Program-made: the position numbers and the translations under genes
The notes under the pieces: generated by a model
The model's database searches: none
What the model saw: only the letters and a program-made list of their open reading frames with translations
What the model was told of the DNA's origin: nothing
Origin: Pseudomonadota bacterium
GTDB lineage: Bacteria; Desulfobacterota; Binatia; Binatales; Binataceae
Assembly (NCBI GenBank): GCA_021324455.1
Contig: JAJPJA010000085.1
Location: 21,771 to 85,770 of the forward strand
DNA: 64,000 nt
Direction: 5' to 3'
Shown here: positions 44,441 to 54,010 of the stretch, one piece after another
Layout: every line of letters begins with the position of its first letter
Numbering within the stretch: position 1 is the stretch's first letter

Positions 44441-45415
44441 TCAGGCGCCGAATTCGGGCATCACCTCGCGCGCGAACAGTTCGAGCGCTTCCTCGGACAT
44501 GAACGACAGGATGAAGTAGGTGATGTTGAACTCCTCGATGCGCGACCTGAGCTCGCGCCGGACCTCCTGCGGCGTGCCCACCAGCAGCATGGGAAAGTTG
44601 CGTGCGCCCTCCGCGTCGGCCAGCCCCATGTTGTCCGCCGCCCGCCGCGCCATCGTATCGCTGTGTGTCTTGTCGGCGGACACGAACGTGGTGGAGAGCG
44701 AGGAGATTTCGATCGCCGCCGGGTCGCGGCCGCATTCGCGGGCGTACTTGTGCAGCAGCCCCAGTCTGCGCTTGAGGTCAGGTTTGTCGAAGCGGGCGGA
44801 TTCCTTGAAATCGACGAAGCCGCGGGTTACCGGCGCGATCAGGTTGAGGATGTCGGCGTAGCGTGCGGCGACCTTGAGCACGGCGCTGCCGGCGCCGCCC
44901 ACCAGTATCGGCGGATGCGGCTTCTGGATCGGTTTGGGCACGTTGTAGGCCTTGTCGATCGAAAAATGCCGGCCCGCAAACGCGGGTTCCTCCTGCGTCC
45001 ACATCGCCTTGAGCACCTCGATTCCTTCCGCGAGCTGCTCGATCCGCTCGGCGTTGGACGGATAGGGATAGCCGTACGCGTCGTACTCGCGCTTGAGCCA
45101 TCCGGAGCCGAGCCCGGCGATCAGCCTGCCGCCGCTGATGTTGTCGATCGAGGAGGTAATCTTTCCCAGCAGCGCGGGATTGCGGTAGGACATCGCGGTC
45201 ACCAGCGGCAGCAGCCGCACGCGCCGGGTGACCAGCGCCAATCCGGTCAACGCCGCGTAGCATTCGAGTTCCGGCAGGCGTTTGCCGTGGGTGTTGATCA
45301 GATGGTCCGGGACCGAGACCGAATAGAAACCCAGCGCTTCGGCTCTTTCCGCCAGCGCCCGCGCCTTGGCGAAGTCAGCAACCGGCGCCAGGGCGCCGAA
45401 TTTTATCTGTCGCAT
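44441..45415 (-). CDS. LLM-class flavin/F420-dependent oxidoreductase
   Basis: A 324-residue luciferase-like oxidoreductase, paralogous to the gene at 364-1353. It has ALGFYSVSVPDHLINTHG, MSYRNPALLGKITSSIDNISGGRLIAGLGSGW, and QKPHPPILVGGAGSAVLKVAARYADILNLIAP. It probably uses F420H2 or FMN. Of the possible starts I take ATG 45415 (MRQIKFGALAP). The upstream frame to 45484 lacks support, and the GGAGG element lies about 17 bases before. It is the first gene of the leftward six-gene cluster and shares a divergent region with thyX. Confidence 0.9.
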   Translation of the reverse strand: MRQIKFGALAPVADFAKARALAERAEALGFYSVSVPDHLINTHGKRLPELECYAALTGLALVTRRVRLLPLVTAMSYRNPALLGKITSSIDNISGGRLIAGLGSGWLKREYDAYGYPYPSNAERIEQLAEGIEVLKAMWTQEEPAFAGRHFSIDKAYNVPKPIQKPHPPILVGGAGSAVLKVAARYADILNLIAPVTRGFVDFKESARFDKPDLKRRLGLLHKYARECGRDPAAIEISSLSTTFVSADKTHSDTMARRAADNMGLADAEGARNFPMLLVGTPQEVRRELRSRIEEFNITYFILSFMSEEALELFAREVMPEFGA

Positions 45416-45606
45416 GATCTGGCTTTTACCGCCTCCGCAGTAAGGCGGAAGACTATTACAACCGGCGTTTCGCGGCAAAAACAACCCGCCGATTCAGACC
45501 GCCGGCCAACGCTGTGGAAACTACGCCGATTTCGGCTATCCGGCCCCAATCAGGCTTCGTATAATTCCCCGCACGGGGCGGATATAATCCAGGCAGGGGT
45601 TCGTAC

Positions 45607-46434
45607 GTGAGCAATCAGGCGCTGATGACGGTCAAGCTTATCGATTACGCGGCGATGCCGCTGGAGAAGCTCTATGCGGCTTTTCGCACCTGCTACTCCT
45701 CGGAAACGCCCAGCGAAATCTGGGAAAAGATCCGGAGCGAGAAGATCGGCCGCGATCAGATCCGCAGCTTCATCGCCGAGCGGCTGAAGACCGGGCATGC
45801 CTCGCCGCTGGAGCAGGTGGTGTTCTGGTTCGCGATCGGCAACGTCTCGCGCTCGTTGTCACATCAGTTCGTGCGCCATCGCATCGGCATCAGCTTCGAG
45901 CAGCAGAGCCAACGCTACGTCAAATTCAAGGAGAACAAGCTCGCCTATGTGCTGCCGGATTCATGGAAGCGCGCCGGCCTTGATGCGGATTACGAGGAGC
46001 TGACCGCGAAAATCTCGGCGCTGTACGCGCGCGCGCTGGCCGCCGGCGTTCCCGCGGAGGACGCCCGCTTCGTGCTGCCCAACGCCGCACCCACCAATTT
46101 TCATGTGATGGTGAATTTCGCCGAGATGCTGCACATTTGCGACCTGCGGTTGTGCGTGCGCGCGCAATGGGAAATCCGCCGCATGGTCGCCCTGATGCGC
46201 TCGGAGATCAAAAAGGTCCTGCCCGAAGTCGCTGCCTATCTGCAGCCCAAATGCGGCGAGAATCGGATGGGTTACTGCGACGAGTCGCTGGAGGACTGGC
46301 GCAAATGCCCGCTGGGCAAGGTCCGCCCGCACAAGAGCGTGCTGTTCGACCTCTACAACCTTTATGGCAGCCAGAAGGCGCGCGCGCTGTCAGACAGGGA
46401 ATTCCACGCGGTCGAGGACAAGGAGCAGCTGTAA
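45607..46434 (+). CDS. thyX: FAD-dependent thymidylate synthase
   Basis: ThyX makes dTMP from dUMP with methylene-THF and reduced FAD, without releasing dihydrofolate. The ThyX motif is QFVRHRIGISFEQQSQRYVKF, and the C-terminal MRSEIKKVLPEVAAYLQPKC is part of the dUMP-binding fold. Length is 275 residues. It starts with GTG 45607. Two TATAAT sequences (45560-45565 and 45583-45588) lie upstream, the second about 18 bases before the start. No ribosome site is clear, so a short or leaderless transcript is possible. With trmFO and gcvT/folD it shows the heavy use of methylene-THF here. Confidence 0.95.
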   Translation: MSNQALMTVKLIDYAAMPLEKLYAAFRTCYSSETPSEIWEKIRSEKIGRDQIRSFIAERLKTGHASPLEQVVFWFAIGNVSRSLSHQFVRHRIGISFEQQSQRYVKFKENKLAYVLPDSWKRAGLDADYEELTAKISALYARALAAGVPAEDARFVLPNAAPTNFHVMVNFAEMLHICDLRLCVRAQWEIRRMVALMRSEIKKVLPEVAAYLQPKCGENRMGYCDESLEDWRKCPLGKVRPHKSVLFDLYNLYGSQKARALSDREFHAVEDKEQL

Positions 46435-46502
46435 TCAGCTGCGAGCAGCCACCGCCGTCCGCTCGTTTCATCCCCCACTCGGGAGGAGGGCGCAAACAGT
46501 TT

Positions 46503-46838
46503 TCAGCTTTCGAGTCTTCCTGCCCTGCCCGCCGCATAAGGCTCCTGCCCCGCATTGAGCGAGAGCAGCGCGGACGGCTGCGAGCCTGCGTCCCGCAGAG
46601 CGGGACAGACCGGGATAATGCGCTCGGCTTGCGCCAGGAGATGAATCGTCGCGGCGCGATCGCCGGCGATTAGCGCCGCTTTGGCATTTTTCACCAGCGA
46701 ATTGTAGCGGTCCACGCACGATTCCGCGGCAAGCAGTCCGGTTCGAGGAAAGACGGCGCGCGCCGGCATAATCCGGGCGCACAATACCGCCATTCCCGCC
46801 AGGGAAATGAATGCCAATACGACGAGCATGGACTTCAT
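46503..46838 (-). CDS. Small exported hypothetical protein
   Basis: A 111-residue frame with a signal-peptide-like start (MKSMLVVLAFISLAGMAVLCARIMPARA). A mature part follows: two Cys, a short helical stretch (YNSLVKNAKAALIAGDRAATIHLLAQAERIIPVCPALRDA) and a Gly-rich end. AAAGG is 7 bases before the ATG. No family is recognised. It diverges from the metal-efflux genes and may be part of the same stress response, but this is inference. The region from 46435 to 46502 beside thyX holds no clear terminator. Confidence 0.55.
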   Translation of the reverse strand: MKSMLVVLAFISLAGMAVLCARIMPARAVFPRTGLLAAESCVDRYNSLVKNAKAALIAGDRAATIHLLAQAERIIPVCPALRDAGSQPSALLSLNAGQEPYAAGRAGRLES

Positions 46839-47048
46839 GAGGGCGCCTTTCGTGCAATCGCGATGCCGCTCCTCAAAGCCCTGAAAACGGGCACCCTCGC
46901 CGCTCCGATGCCCGGAGAGTGGGCTGATGCTCAGGAGCGAAGCAGCATCGCTGCGCCAGAGGTTCCAGGAGGTCTGCTCGGGGGCAAGTCAATCACGGTA
47001 TTGCCGCAAGAGTTGCCAACAGCGGACCGGAGGGCTAGCGTAGGTCTG

Positions 47049-47399
47049 GTGAAGAAGGGGCTTATAGCATTTATCGCGCTGATGATTGCGCTCCAAACCG
47101 CAGGTTTGAACTGCGGTATGGCGCAGGCACAGGCGGCTATCCAGGCTCCTTGTTGCGGTCCCAACTGTCCCGTTCCTGCTTCCGCCGGCGATCGCGGATG
47201 CTGTCAGTTGCAAACCTCACCGCCGGCCGCCGAAGCGCCTCCGGCCAGGTCAGGCGTCAGTCCCGCTCATGCGGCGGCGGTTTCGATCCAGCCTATCGCC
47301 GTCATTCCCGCTGCAACACAATTGGAGCGGCTGTGCGTATTCCAGAGTAGTCCTCCCGGAGCAACCAGACTCGCATTGCTCTGTTCGCGGCAGATCTGA
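47049..47399 (+). CDS. Small Cys-rich exported protein upstream of Cus-type efflux genes
   Basis: The open frame extends back to 46863, but a signal peptide begins right at GTG 47049 (KKGLIAFIALMIALQTAGL, then AQAQAA), so I use that start. The mature region carries CCGPNCPVPASAGDRGCCQLQ, a double-CC motif that could bind copper, silver or another soft metal. The rest is Ala/Pro-rich and ends LLCSRQI. It is 116 residues and matches no family I know. It precedes an exported protein and the cus genes on the same strand, suggesting a metal-handling role. Confidence 0.55.
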   Translation: MKKGLIAFIALMIALQTAGLNCGMAQAQAAIQAPCCGPNCPVPASAGDRGCCQLQTSPPAAEAPPARSGVSPAHAAAVSIQPIAVIPAATQLERLCVFQSSPPGATRLALLCSRQI

Positions 47400-47517
47400 T
47401 TTTTCTCCTCCGCTGAGTTTATCGGCTCGCAATCGGTACGCGCGCAAGTGCGGCTGCCGGGATGCGGAAATGAGCAACTGAGCGCGGATTCCGATCCGTG
47501 CTCGCGGAGGTCTTTCA

Positions 47518-47832
47518 ATGAAAACCACAACTGTCGGTGTTCTTTCAATTGTCGGCCTTGCGCTGTCCGTAACCCCGCTATGGGCGGGTCCGGTCGGCCT
47601 TCAAAGGAGCCCTTCCACTGAGCAGCAGAACGCCGAGGTCGCGCAGCTGGAGGCGATAAAGGACCGGCAATGGCGCGAGGCTATGGCCAGTCCGGCAACC
47701 GTCAAGGGGCCATTGCTGGTGCGCTACATGGACAAGCAGGCGCAGCTCCAGGATCTGATCAACCGCATCCGGAGCAGCCAGCAGGTCTCGCCATATGAAA
47801 TCGACCAGGTTCTGGAGCCGGTCAATCCCTGA
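47518..47832 (+). CDS. Small exported hypothetical protein
   Basis: A 104-residue protein with a signal peptide (MKTTTVGVLSIVGLALSVTPLWA). The mature domain is helical and charged (STEQQNAEVAQLEAIKDRQWREAMASPA, then LLVRYMDKQAQLQDLINRIRSS). GGAGG is 8 bases before the ATG. No family is recognised. It lies 169 bases before the outer-membrane factor of the Cus pump and may be in its operon. Confidence 0.65.
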   Translation: MKTTTVGVLSIVGLALSVTPLWAGPVGLQRSPSTEQQNAEVAQLEAIKDRQWREAMASPATVKGPLLVRYMDKQAQLQDLINRIRSSQQVSPYEIDQVLEPVNP

Positions 47833-48001
47833 TTGCGCGATCGAAAATCAAAGCCCCGGCGCGCCGGAACGTTGGATTGTCCGCCGGGCAGCCTCTGAGA
47901 GCGCGTCCGATTTCCAAAATGATGCGCGCGGGGGCGGCATCGCGCACGCGTCTGAGAACGTGGAATAGAACCGGCAAGTTCCAGATGGAGGATGGGAATG
48001 C

Positions 48002-49315
48002 ATGAAAGCTCGCAACCGGTGCTGCGGCGTGCGGCAAAGCCGCGGTGGGACATTCATTTGGCTGTTGGTGGCGTGCGTGACGATTTTCCCCGCAACCGCG
48101 GCGGCCGAGCCTGATACCGCCGGTCGCGCGTCACCCGCTGTTCTGGACGCACTCATCAGCGAAGCTCTTGCCCACAGTCCGATAATCGCCGCGGCCCGCA
48201 CACACTGGCAGGCCCTGACCAGGGCACCGGTGCAGGCGGCGACGCTGCCCGATCCGACGCTGGGACTTCAGCAGTTGACGGTGGGCAGTCCGCAACCGTT
48301 TTCCGGATACGAGACCAGCAACTTCTATTACACGGGTTTCGGTTTTTCCCAGGACATCCCGGGCCCAGGCAAACTGCGTCTGCGGGCGCAGCTGGCTGAG
48401 AAAGAGGCCGAAGCGGCGCGCGATGCTTACCTGGTGCAGGAGCGCGAGGTGATCGAACAGGTTCGGGAAACCTACTTCAATCTGTTCTATCTGCGAAAGA
48501 TGCTGGACGCGCTGCGCGCGACGCAGTCGGAACTGGACCGCGTCACGCAGACCACGCAGGCGCAATACCGCGTCGCCATGGCGCAGCAGCAGGACGTTTT
48601 GAAGGCGCAGTTGGCGCAAACCGGCATTCTCAAGGATCTGGAAATGAATCAGGAGGAGTTCCAGCAAGGGCAGGCCAGCCTTAAGGCGGTCCTGGGGCGG
48701 GAGCCGGATTCGCCCGACGTCGAGATTGGCGAAATAACGCCGACCAGTATCGCGATGCCGGACCTCCGCTTGCGGCAGCTCGCGCTGGCCAATTCTCCCG
48801 TCCTGCAGCAGGCGCATGCGATACAGGAGCGGAGCCAGGCGGCATTGGCGATTGCCAAACGCGATTACGTTCCGGACTTCAATGTCGGCTACGCGTATCA
48901 GAAAACCGGTCCTGGGTTGCGCGATTACTACATGCTCAGCCTGGGGGTGAGGGTGCCGCTTTATTTCTGGCGCAAGCAAACTCCCGCGCTGGAGCAGGCC
49001 GTTTTGGAAAAGCAATCCACCTCCGCCGACTCTTATTCCAAACGGTTGTCGGTGCTTTCCGACCTGCAAAATCAACTGATCGCGCTCCGCACCACCAGCC
49101 GCGTTCTTACGCTCTACAGCGACGGCCTGATTCCCCAGGCGCAGGAAACCCTCAATTCCGCAACCGCCGCCTATCGGGTGGGAAAGGTGGATTTTCAAAC
49201 CCTGCTGAGCGCGGTGATAGATGTGCTGCGCGTCAAGCAGGAATATTTCCGCACCCTCGCCGATCACGAAATCGCGATTGCGCGGATTCGTCAGACCATC
49301 GGGGAGCAATCATGA
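48002..49315 (+). CDS. TolC-family outer-membrane efflux protein (CusC/CzcC type)
   Basis: A 437-residue outer-membrane factor. The signal sequence is GTFIWLLVACVTIFPATAAAE. Two OEP repeats follow, with coiled-coil segments such as YLVQEREVIEQVRETYFNLFYLRKMLDALRATQSELDRVTQTTQAQ, and a second copy near 300-420. It is the exit duct of a tripartite RND pump. GGAGGATGGGA stands before ATG 48002, and the stop overlaps the start of the adaptor gene (ATGA). Together with 49312-53974 it forms cusC-B-A. Confidence 0.9.
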   Translation: MKARNRCCGVRQSRGGTFIWLLVACVTIFPATAAAEPDTAGRASPAVLDALISEALAHSPIIAAARTHWQALTRAPVQAATLPDPTLGLQQLTVGSPQPFSGYETSNFYYTGFGFSQDIPGPGKLRLRAQLAEKEAEAARDAYLVQEREVIEQVRETYFNLFYLRKMLDALRATQSELDRVTQTTQAQYRVAMAQQQDVLKAQLAQTGILKDLEMNQEEFQQGQASLKAVLGREPDSPDVEIGEITPTSIAMPDLRLRQLALANSPVLQQAHAIQERSQAALAIAKRDYVPDFNVGYAYQKTGPGLRDYYMLSLGVRVPLYFWRKQTPALEQAVLEKQSTSADSYSKRLSVLSDLQNQLIALRTTSRVLTLYSDGLIPQAQETLNSATAAYRVGKVDFQTLLSAVIDVLRVKQEYFRTLADHEIAIARIRQTIGEQS

Positions 49316-50814
49316 TTGCGGCTTTGGTGGAGATCCTTAGCTGGCGCGCGGCGCTGGTCGCACTTGTGCTGGCGCTGTTTATCGCCGGGATCGATCGAGC
49401 CGCGGCCCCGGCGCAGGAAAATACCTCAAAGCTGGCGCCAATCCAGCTCACGCCCCGGCGCCGGCAGCTCATAGGCCTTCAATTAGCGACGGTGGAAGAA
49501 AAAGCCCTGGCGGGCAGGATCGAGACCACCGGCCTGGTGGAACCTGACGAGCAGCTCGAGGGCTACGTGCAGACGCGCTTTGCCGGATGGATTCGCCAGG
49601 TGTTCGTCAATCAGACCTACCAGTTTGTCCGCACAGGTCAACCGCTGTTCACCATCTACGGCCCGGACCTGGTAGCGACCGAAAACGAATATCTGATCGC
49701 GCTCGAGGCGGCTCGCCGGCTGGGTACAAGTTCCATCCAAAGCGTGGCCGGCGGCGCACAATCGCTGGCCGCGGCGGCGTTGGATCGGCTCAAGCTGTTC
49801 GGCGTCCCGGCGCGCGAGATAGCCCGCCTGCGGCGCGAAGGCACCATCCGTGACTCGGTCGAGATCGACTCGCCGATGAGCGGGTATGTGGTGGAGCGCA
49901 ACGCCTTGCCCAACATGTACGCGCAGCCCGGCACCAAACTCTACGCCATCACCACTCTGTCCAACATCTGGATCTACGCGGCGGTGTTTCAGAATCAGAT
50001 TGGACAGGTCAAAGTCGGCGATCCCGTGACCGTCGCTGTCGATGCGTATCCGGGCCGCAGCTTCGAGGGACGGGTGGACTTTATCTGGGAAGCGATGGAT
50101 CCGAACACCCGCACGGCTCGGGTGCGCTGCAGCTTTAACAATCCCGAACGGCTGCTGAAAATCGGCATGTACGTACAGGTGGCGATTACCCCGCGTCTGG
50201 GGCGGGGATTGGTGATTCCCGACAGCGGAGTGTTTCGCACCGGCAGGCACAACATCGTATTCATCGATCGCGGCGACGGTTATCTGACTCCGGCCGAAGT
50301 CGAGCTGGGGCCGCATCTGGGCCATAGCTATCAGGTTCTCAAAGGGCTGCGGGCCGGCGATCGCATCGTCAGCTCGGCGAATTTCCTGATCGATTCCGAA
50401 AGTCAGCTCCAGGCCGCTGCCGGTGCTTTCGCTCCGCCGCCTCCCGGCGTCAGTGCAACAGCCGGCCGGCCTTCGACGCAGGCGGCCGGCTTCAGGTTGG
50501 ACTTCAAAACCGATCCGAGCCCGCCGGCCCGCGGCCAAAACCTGCTGACCGTGAATCTTGCAGACGCCGCGGGCAAACCTGTTGCCGGAGCGCAGGTCTC
50601 AGTGACGTTTTACATGGCCGCGATGCCGGCGATGCAGATGGCGGCGATGAAGGCACAGGCCAGGCTTACCGATCAGGGCGGCGGAAGATACGCCGGATCC
50701 GTTGAGCTTCAAAGCGGCGGCACCTGGGAGGTGAACGTGGCCGCGATCAAGAACGGCCAGACGCTGGCCGCCAGACGCTTCGACGTCTCCGCGTCGGGTT
50801 CGATGGCGATGTGA
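49312..50814 (+). CDS. cusB: RND efflux periplasmic adaptor (CusB type) with C-terminal FixH/YtkA-like domain
   Basis: A 500-residue adaptor. An N-terminal membrane anchor or signal (WRAALVALVLALFIAGIDRA) is followed by the hairpin and lipoyl-like domains (GWIRQVFVNQTYQFVRTGQPLFTIYGPDLVATENEYLIALEAAR). The beta-barrel domain follows (IWIYAAVFQNQIGQVKVGDPVTVAVDAYPGRSFEGRVDFI). The family normally stops near residue 400. Here an extra FixH/YtkA-like immunoglobulin domain spans about 395-495 (LLTVNLADAAGKPVAGAQVSVTFYMAAMPAMQMAAMKAQ), with Met-rich AMPAMQMAAM that could ligate Cu/Ag. The adaptor links CusC and CusA. Confidence 0.9.
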   Translation: MIAALVEILSWRAALVALVLALFIAGIDRAAAPAQENTSKLAPIQLTPRRRQLIGLQLATVEEKALAGRIETTGLVEPDEQLEGYVQTRFAGWIRQVFVNQTYQFVRTGQPLFTIYGPDLVATENEYLIALEAARRLGTSSIQSVAGGAQSLAAAALDRLKLFGVPAREIARLRREGTIRDSVEIDSPMSGYVVERNALPNMYAQPGTKLYAITTLSNIWIYAAVFQNQIGQVKVGDPVTVAVDAYPGRSFEGRVDFIWEAMDPNTRTARVRCSFNNPERLLKIGMYVQVAITPRLGRGLVIPDSGVFRTGRHNIVFIDRGDGYLTPAEVELGPHLGHSYQVLKGLRAGDRIVSSANFLIDSESQLQAAAGAFAPPPPGVSATAGRPSTQAAGFRLDFKTDPSPPARGQNLLTVNLADAAGKPVAGAQVSVTFYMAAMPAMQMAAMKAQARLTDQGGGRYAGSVELQSGGTWEVNVAAIKNGQTLAARRFDVSASGSMAM

Positions 50815-50823
50815 GGAAGTCCG

Positions 50824-53676
50824 ATGATCGAGAGAACCATCGACTGGTGCAACGCCAACCGCTTCCTGGTGTTGATCGGCGCCGCCGCGCTGGTCTTCGG
50901 CGGCATCTGGTCGCTCAATCTGATTCCGCTCGACGCGCTGCCGGACATCTCCGACGTGCAGGTAATCGTTCACACCGAATGGATGGGGCAGCCGCCCAAT
51001 ATCATCGAAGATCAGGTTACCTATCCGATTGTCACCGCCATGCTGGCCGCGCCGCATGTCAAGGCGGTCCGCGCCCAGACCATGTTCAACGACTCCTACG
51101 TGTTCGTCGTGTTCGAGGACGGCACCGGCATCTACTGGGCGCGCAGCCGCGTGCTTGAATACATGCAGCAGTTGCAGGGTCAACTGCCGGCCGGCGTCCA
51201 TCCGGTGATCGGCCCGGATGCCACCGGGGCGGGCTGGGTTTACGAGTATCTGCTGATCGATCGCGGCCACAATCTCAACCTTGCCGACCTGCGCAGCCTG
51301 CAGGATTGGCAGGTGCGCTACGCGCTCGAAACCGTGCCCGGAGTCGCCGAGGTCGCTACCATTGGGGGTTTTGTCCGCCAGTACCAGGTCAAGCTCGATC
51401 CGAACCGGCTGCTCGCCCTGCACATTTCACTGCAGACGGTCATCGACCGCATCCGCGCCGGCAACAACGAAGTTGGCGGACGGGTGCTCGAGATGACCGG
51501 CGCCGATTATCTGGTCAGAGGAGTCGGATACATCCGGTCACTCGCCGACATCGAAAAGATCTCGGTCGCGACGATGAACGGCACACCCGTGCTGGTGCGC
51601 GACCTGGGAGTCGTGTCGTACGGTCCCGATCTCAGGGAAGGTGTATCGGAATGGAACGGGGAGGGCGAGGCCGTCGGCGGCATCGTGGTCATGCGCTACG
51701 GCCAGAACGCCCTTAATGTCATCAAGGGCGTCAAGGCCAAAATCGGCGAAATCCGCAGGAGTCTTCCTCGCGGCGTGGAAATCGTCGCGGGTTATGACCG
51801 CGCCGGCCTGATCGAGGCGTCGATCGACACGCTCAAGCGCGATCTCTTCGAGGAAGCGATCATCGTAAGCCTCGTGATTATCGTATTTCTGTTTCACCTC
51901 CGCTCCGCGCTTATCCCCATCCTGACCTTACCGCTGGCCGTGCTCGCCACCTTCATCCCCATGTACTACTTCCAGGTCAGTTCCAACATCATGTCCTTGG
52001 GCGGGCTGGCGCTGGCGGTAGGCGTGCTGGTCGACGCGTCGATCGTGATGGTGGAAAACGGCTACCGGCGTCTGTCGCATCGTCAGCACGAAGCCCGGCT
52101 GGCGGGCGATCGGATTGCGGAGCCGGAGCGCCAGCGCCTGCTTCTGGAGGCCGCCAGGCAAGTGGGGCGTCCGCTGTTCTTTTCGCTGCTCATCATCGTG
52201 GTGTCGTTCCTTCCGGTTTTTTTGCTGGAATCGCAGGAGGGCCGGATGTTTCGTCCGCTGGCCGATACCAAAACGCTGGCCATCACCTTTTCCTCGATTC
52301 TGGCGATTACGATCGTCCCGGTGCTGATGGTGCTGCTGATCCGCGGGCGGCGTCTGCGGCCTGAAGAAGCCAATCCGGTGTCGCGATTCTTCCAGGCGCT
52401 GTACCTGCCCATCATCCGGCGGTGCCTGCGGCATCGATGGCTGACGATCGCCGCCAACCTGATTTTTTTGGCCGTCACGCTGCCTCTGGCCTTCAAGCTG
52501 GGCAGTCAGTTCATGCCGCCGTTGTTCGAGGGTTCGGCGCTCTTTATGCCGACCGCGTTGCCCGGCATCTCGATCGCTTCCGCCGGCGATCTGCTGCAGA
52601 AGCAGGATCAGATTATCCGGCAGTTTCCGGAGGTCGAATCCGTTTTCGGCACGATCGGGCGCTCCAACAGCGCTACCGACAACGCGCCGCTCGATATGTA
52701 CGACACCACCATCATGCTCAAGCCGCGCGAACAATGGCCCCCGGGGCTGACGTACGAAAACCTGATTTCGCAGATGGACGCGAAGTTACACTTTCCCGGC
52801 CTCTCCAACAGCTGGACGATGCCGGTGGAGAATCGGCTCGATATGGAACTCACCGGGATAAAGACCCCGGTCGGCATCAAGGTCCAGGGGCCGAATCTCG
52901 ATGAAATCCAGCGCATCGGCGCCGAAATCGAAGAAATCCTGACGCCCGTCGAAGGCACCCGGGCGGTATTTGCTGAACGGGTGTCGCAGGGGTTTTACGT
53001 CAACGTGGTTGTCGACCGCGATGCGGCCGCGCGCTACGGGCTGACTATCGATGACGTGCAGCTTGCGATCTCCTCCGGCATCGGCGGCGAGGACATCGCC
53101 ACCACAATCCAGGGACGCGAGCGATATCCGATCAACGTTCGCTACCTCCAGGACTATCGCAGCGACCTCGACGCGCTCAGGGCGGTGCTCATAATGACTC
53201 CGGCCGGAGCCCAGATACCGCTGGGCGAGGTTGCCAAAGTGGACTTGAGTCCCGGACCGTCAATGATCAGGGACGAGGACGGGCGGCTGACCGGGTACGT
53301 TTACGTCGACCTCTCAACCAACGACTACGGCGGTTACGTCGGCCGTGCTCAGCGCGTGCTGGACCACAAGCTGCGTCTGCCGCCCGGCTACACGCTCAGA
53401 TGGTCGGGCGAGTACGAGTTCCAGCTGCGCGCCCGCAAGCGCCTTTTATACATCCTGCCCATAGTTTTCGCTGTGATCTTTGTGCTGCTGTACATGTTGT
53501 TCCATTCGGCGGCCGAAGCTGCGGTGCTGATTTTCCCCTGCCTCTACGCGATGACCGGCGGCCTGGTTCCAGTACCTGATGGGCTTCAACTTCAGCGTTG
53601 CCGTATGGGTGGGTTATATCGCACTGTTCGGAATCGCGGTCGAAACCGGCGTCGTGATGGTCATTTATCTCCATGA
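50824..53676 (+). CDS. cusA: Cu(I)/Ag(I) RND efflux transporter CusA, 5' part (frameshifted near 53566)
   Basis: The heavy-metal RND pump that, with CusB and CusC, expels copper or silver. Visible features are the N-terminal helix [61 protein letters not shown], the Asp/Glu-containing TM4 [20 protein letters not shown] ([10 protein letters not shown] is the Cu/Ag subgroup form), and the periplasmic porter domains. The reading frame is correct to about residue 913 ([17 protein letters not shown]). After that the wrong frame is read until the stop at 53674-53676. A two-base loss or one-base gain near 53566-53570 explains it, and the proper tail is found at 53579-53974. It is a sequencing error or a recent inactivation. 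Confidence 0.9.
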   Translation: MIERTIDWCNANRFLVLIGAAALVFGGIWSLNLIPLDALPDISDVQVIVHTEWMGQPPNIIEDQVTYPIVTAMLAAPHVKAVRAQTMFNDSYVFVVFEDGTGIYWARSRVLEYMQQLQGQLPAGVHPVIGPDATGAGWVYEYLLIDRGHNLNLADLRSLQDWQVRYALETVPGVAEVATIGGFVRQYQVKLDPNRLLALHISLQTVIDRIRAGNNEVGGRVLEMTGADYLVRGVGYIRSLADIEKISVATMNGTPVLVRDLGVVSYGPDLREGVSEWNGEGEAVGGIVVMRYGQNALNVIKGVKAKIGEIRRSLPRGVEIVAGYDRAGLIEASIDTLKRDLFEEAIIVSLVIIVFLFHLRSALIPILTLPLAVLATFIPMYYFQVSSNIMSLGGLALAVGVLVDASIVMVENGYRRLSHRQHEARLAGDRIAEPERQRLLLEAARQVGRPLFFSLLIIVVSFLPVFLLESQEGRMFRPLADTKTLAITFSSILAITIVPVLMVLLIRGRRLRPEEANPVSRFFQALYLPIIRRCLRHRWLTIAANLIFLAVTLPLAFKLGSQFMPPLFEGSALFMPTALPGISIASAGDLLQKQDQIIRQFPEVESVFGTIGRSNSATDNAPLDMYDTTIMLKPREQWPPGLTYENLISQMDAKLHFPGLSNSWTMPVENRLDMELTGIKTPVGIKVQGPNLDEIQRIGAEIEEILTPVEGTRAVFAERVSQGFYVNVVVDRDAAARYGLTIDDVQLAISSGIGGEDIATTIQGRERYPINVRYLQDYRSDLDALRAVLIMTPAGAQIPLGEVAKVDLSPGPSMIRDEDGRLTGYVYVDLSTNDYGGYVGRAQRVLDHKLRLPPGYTLRWSGEYEFQLRARKRLLYILPIVFAVIFVLLYMLFHSAAEAAVLIFPCLYAMTGGLVPVPDGLQLQRCRMGGLYRTVRNRGRNRRRDGHLSP

Positions 53677-53974
53677 AGCGCTCGACCGAAGGCTCGAAGC
53701 CGGAAGTCCAGGCGAGGCGGACATCCTTGACGCGACGATCGAGGGCGCCGTGCAGAGGCTGAGGCCGAAGCTGATGACGGTCGCCGTAGTGATGCTGAGC
53801 CTGGCCCCGATCCTGTGGGAGAGCGGAATCGGATCGGATGTGATGAAACCGATCGCGGCGCCAATCGTTGGCGGAATGATTACATCGACCATCCACGTGC
53901 TCATCCTGGTGCCGGTGTTCTTCGCCATGATGAAGGAGCGTGCGCTCCACCAGGGGACCCTGACGAAAGGATGA
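53579..53974 (+). CDS. cusA: CusA C-terminal fragment (3' part of frameshifted cusA)
   Basis: The 131 residues read [38 protein letters not shown] and then [42 protein letters not shown]. These are the last three transmembrane helices of CusA ([14 protein letters not shown] is the conserved segment). In a normal cusA they directly follow MTGGL. The ATG at 53579 is internal to the gene and is probably not a natural start. Joining it to the upstream part by fixing the shift gives a protein of about 1050 residues, the family length. Confidence 0.85.
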   Translation: MGFNFSVAVWVGYIALFGIAVETGVVMVIYLHEALDRRLEAGSPGEADILDATIEGAVQRLRPKLMTVAVVMLSLAPILWESGIGSDVMKPIAAPIVGGMITSTIHVLILVPVFFAMMKERALHQGTLTKG

Positions 53975-54010
53975 GAGCGTTCGCGGCCGGCGGTTTGCTA
54001 CAATTGCGTC

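Noticed and set aside
46863..47399. Longer start (ATG 46863) of the Cys-rich protein
   Set aside because: Residues before GTG 47049 have no signal character, while a clear signal peptide starts there.
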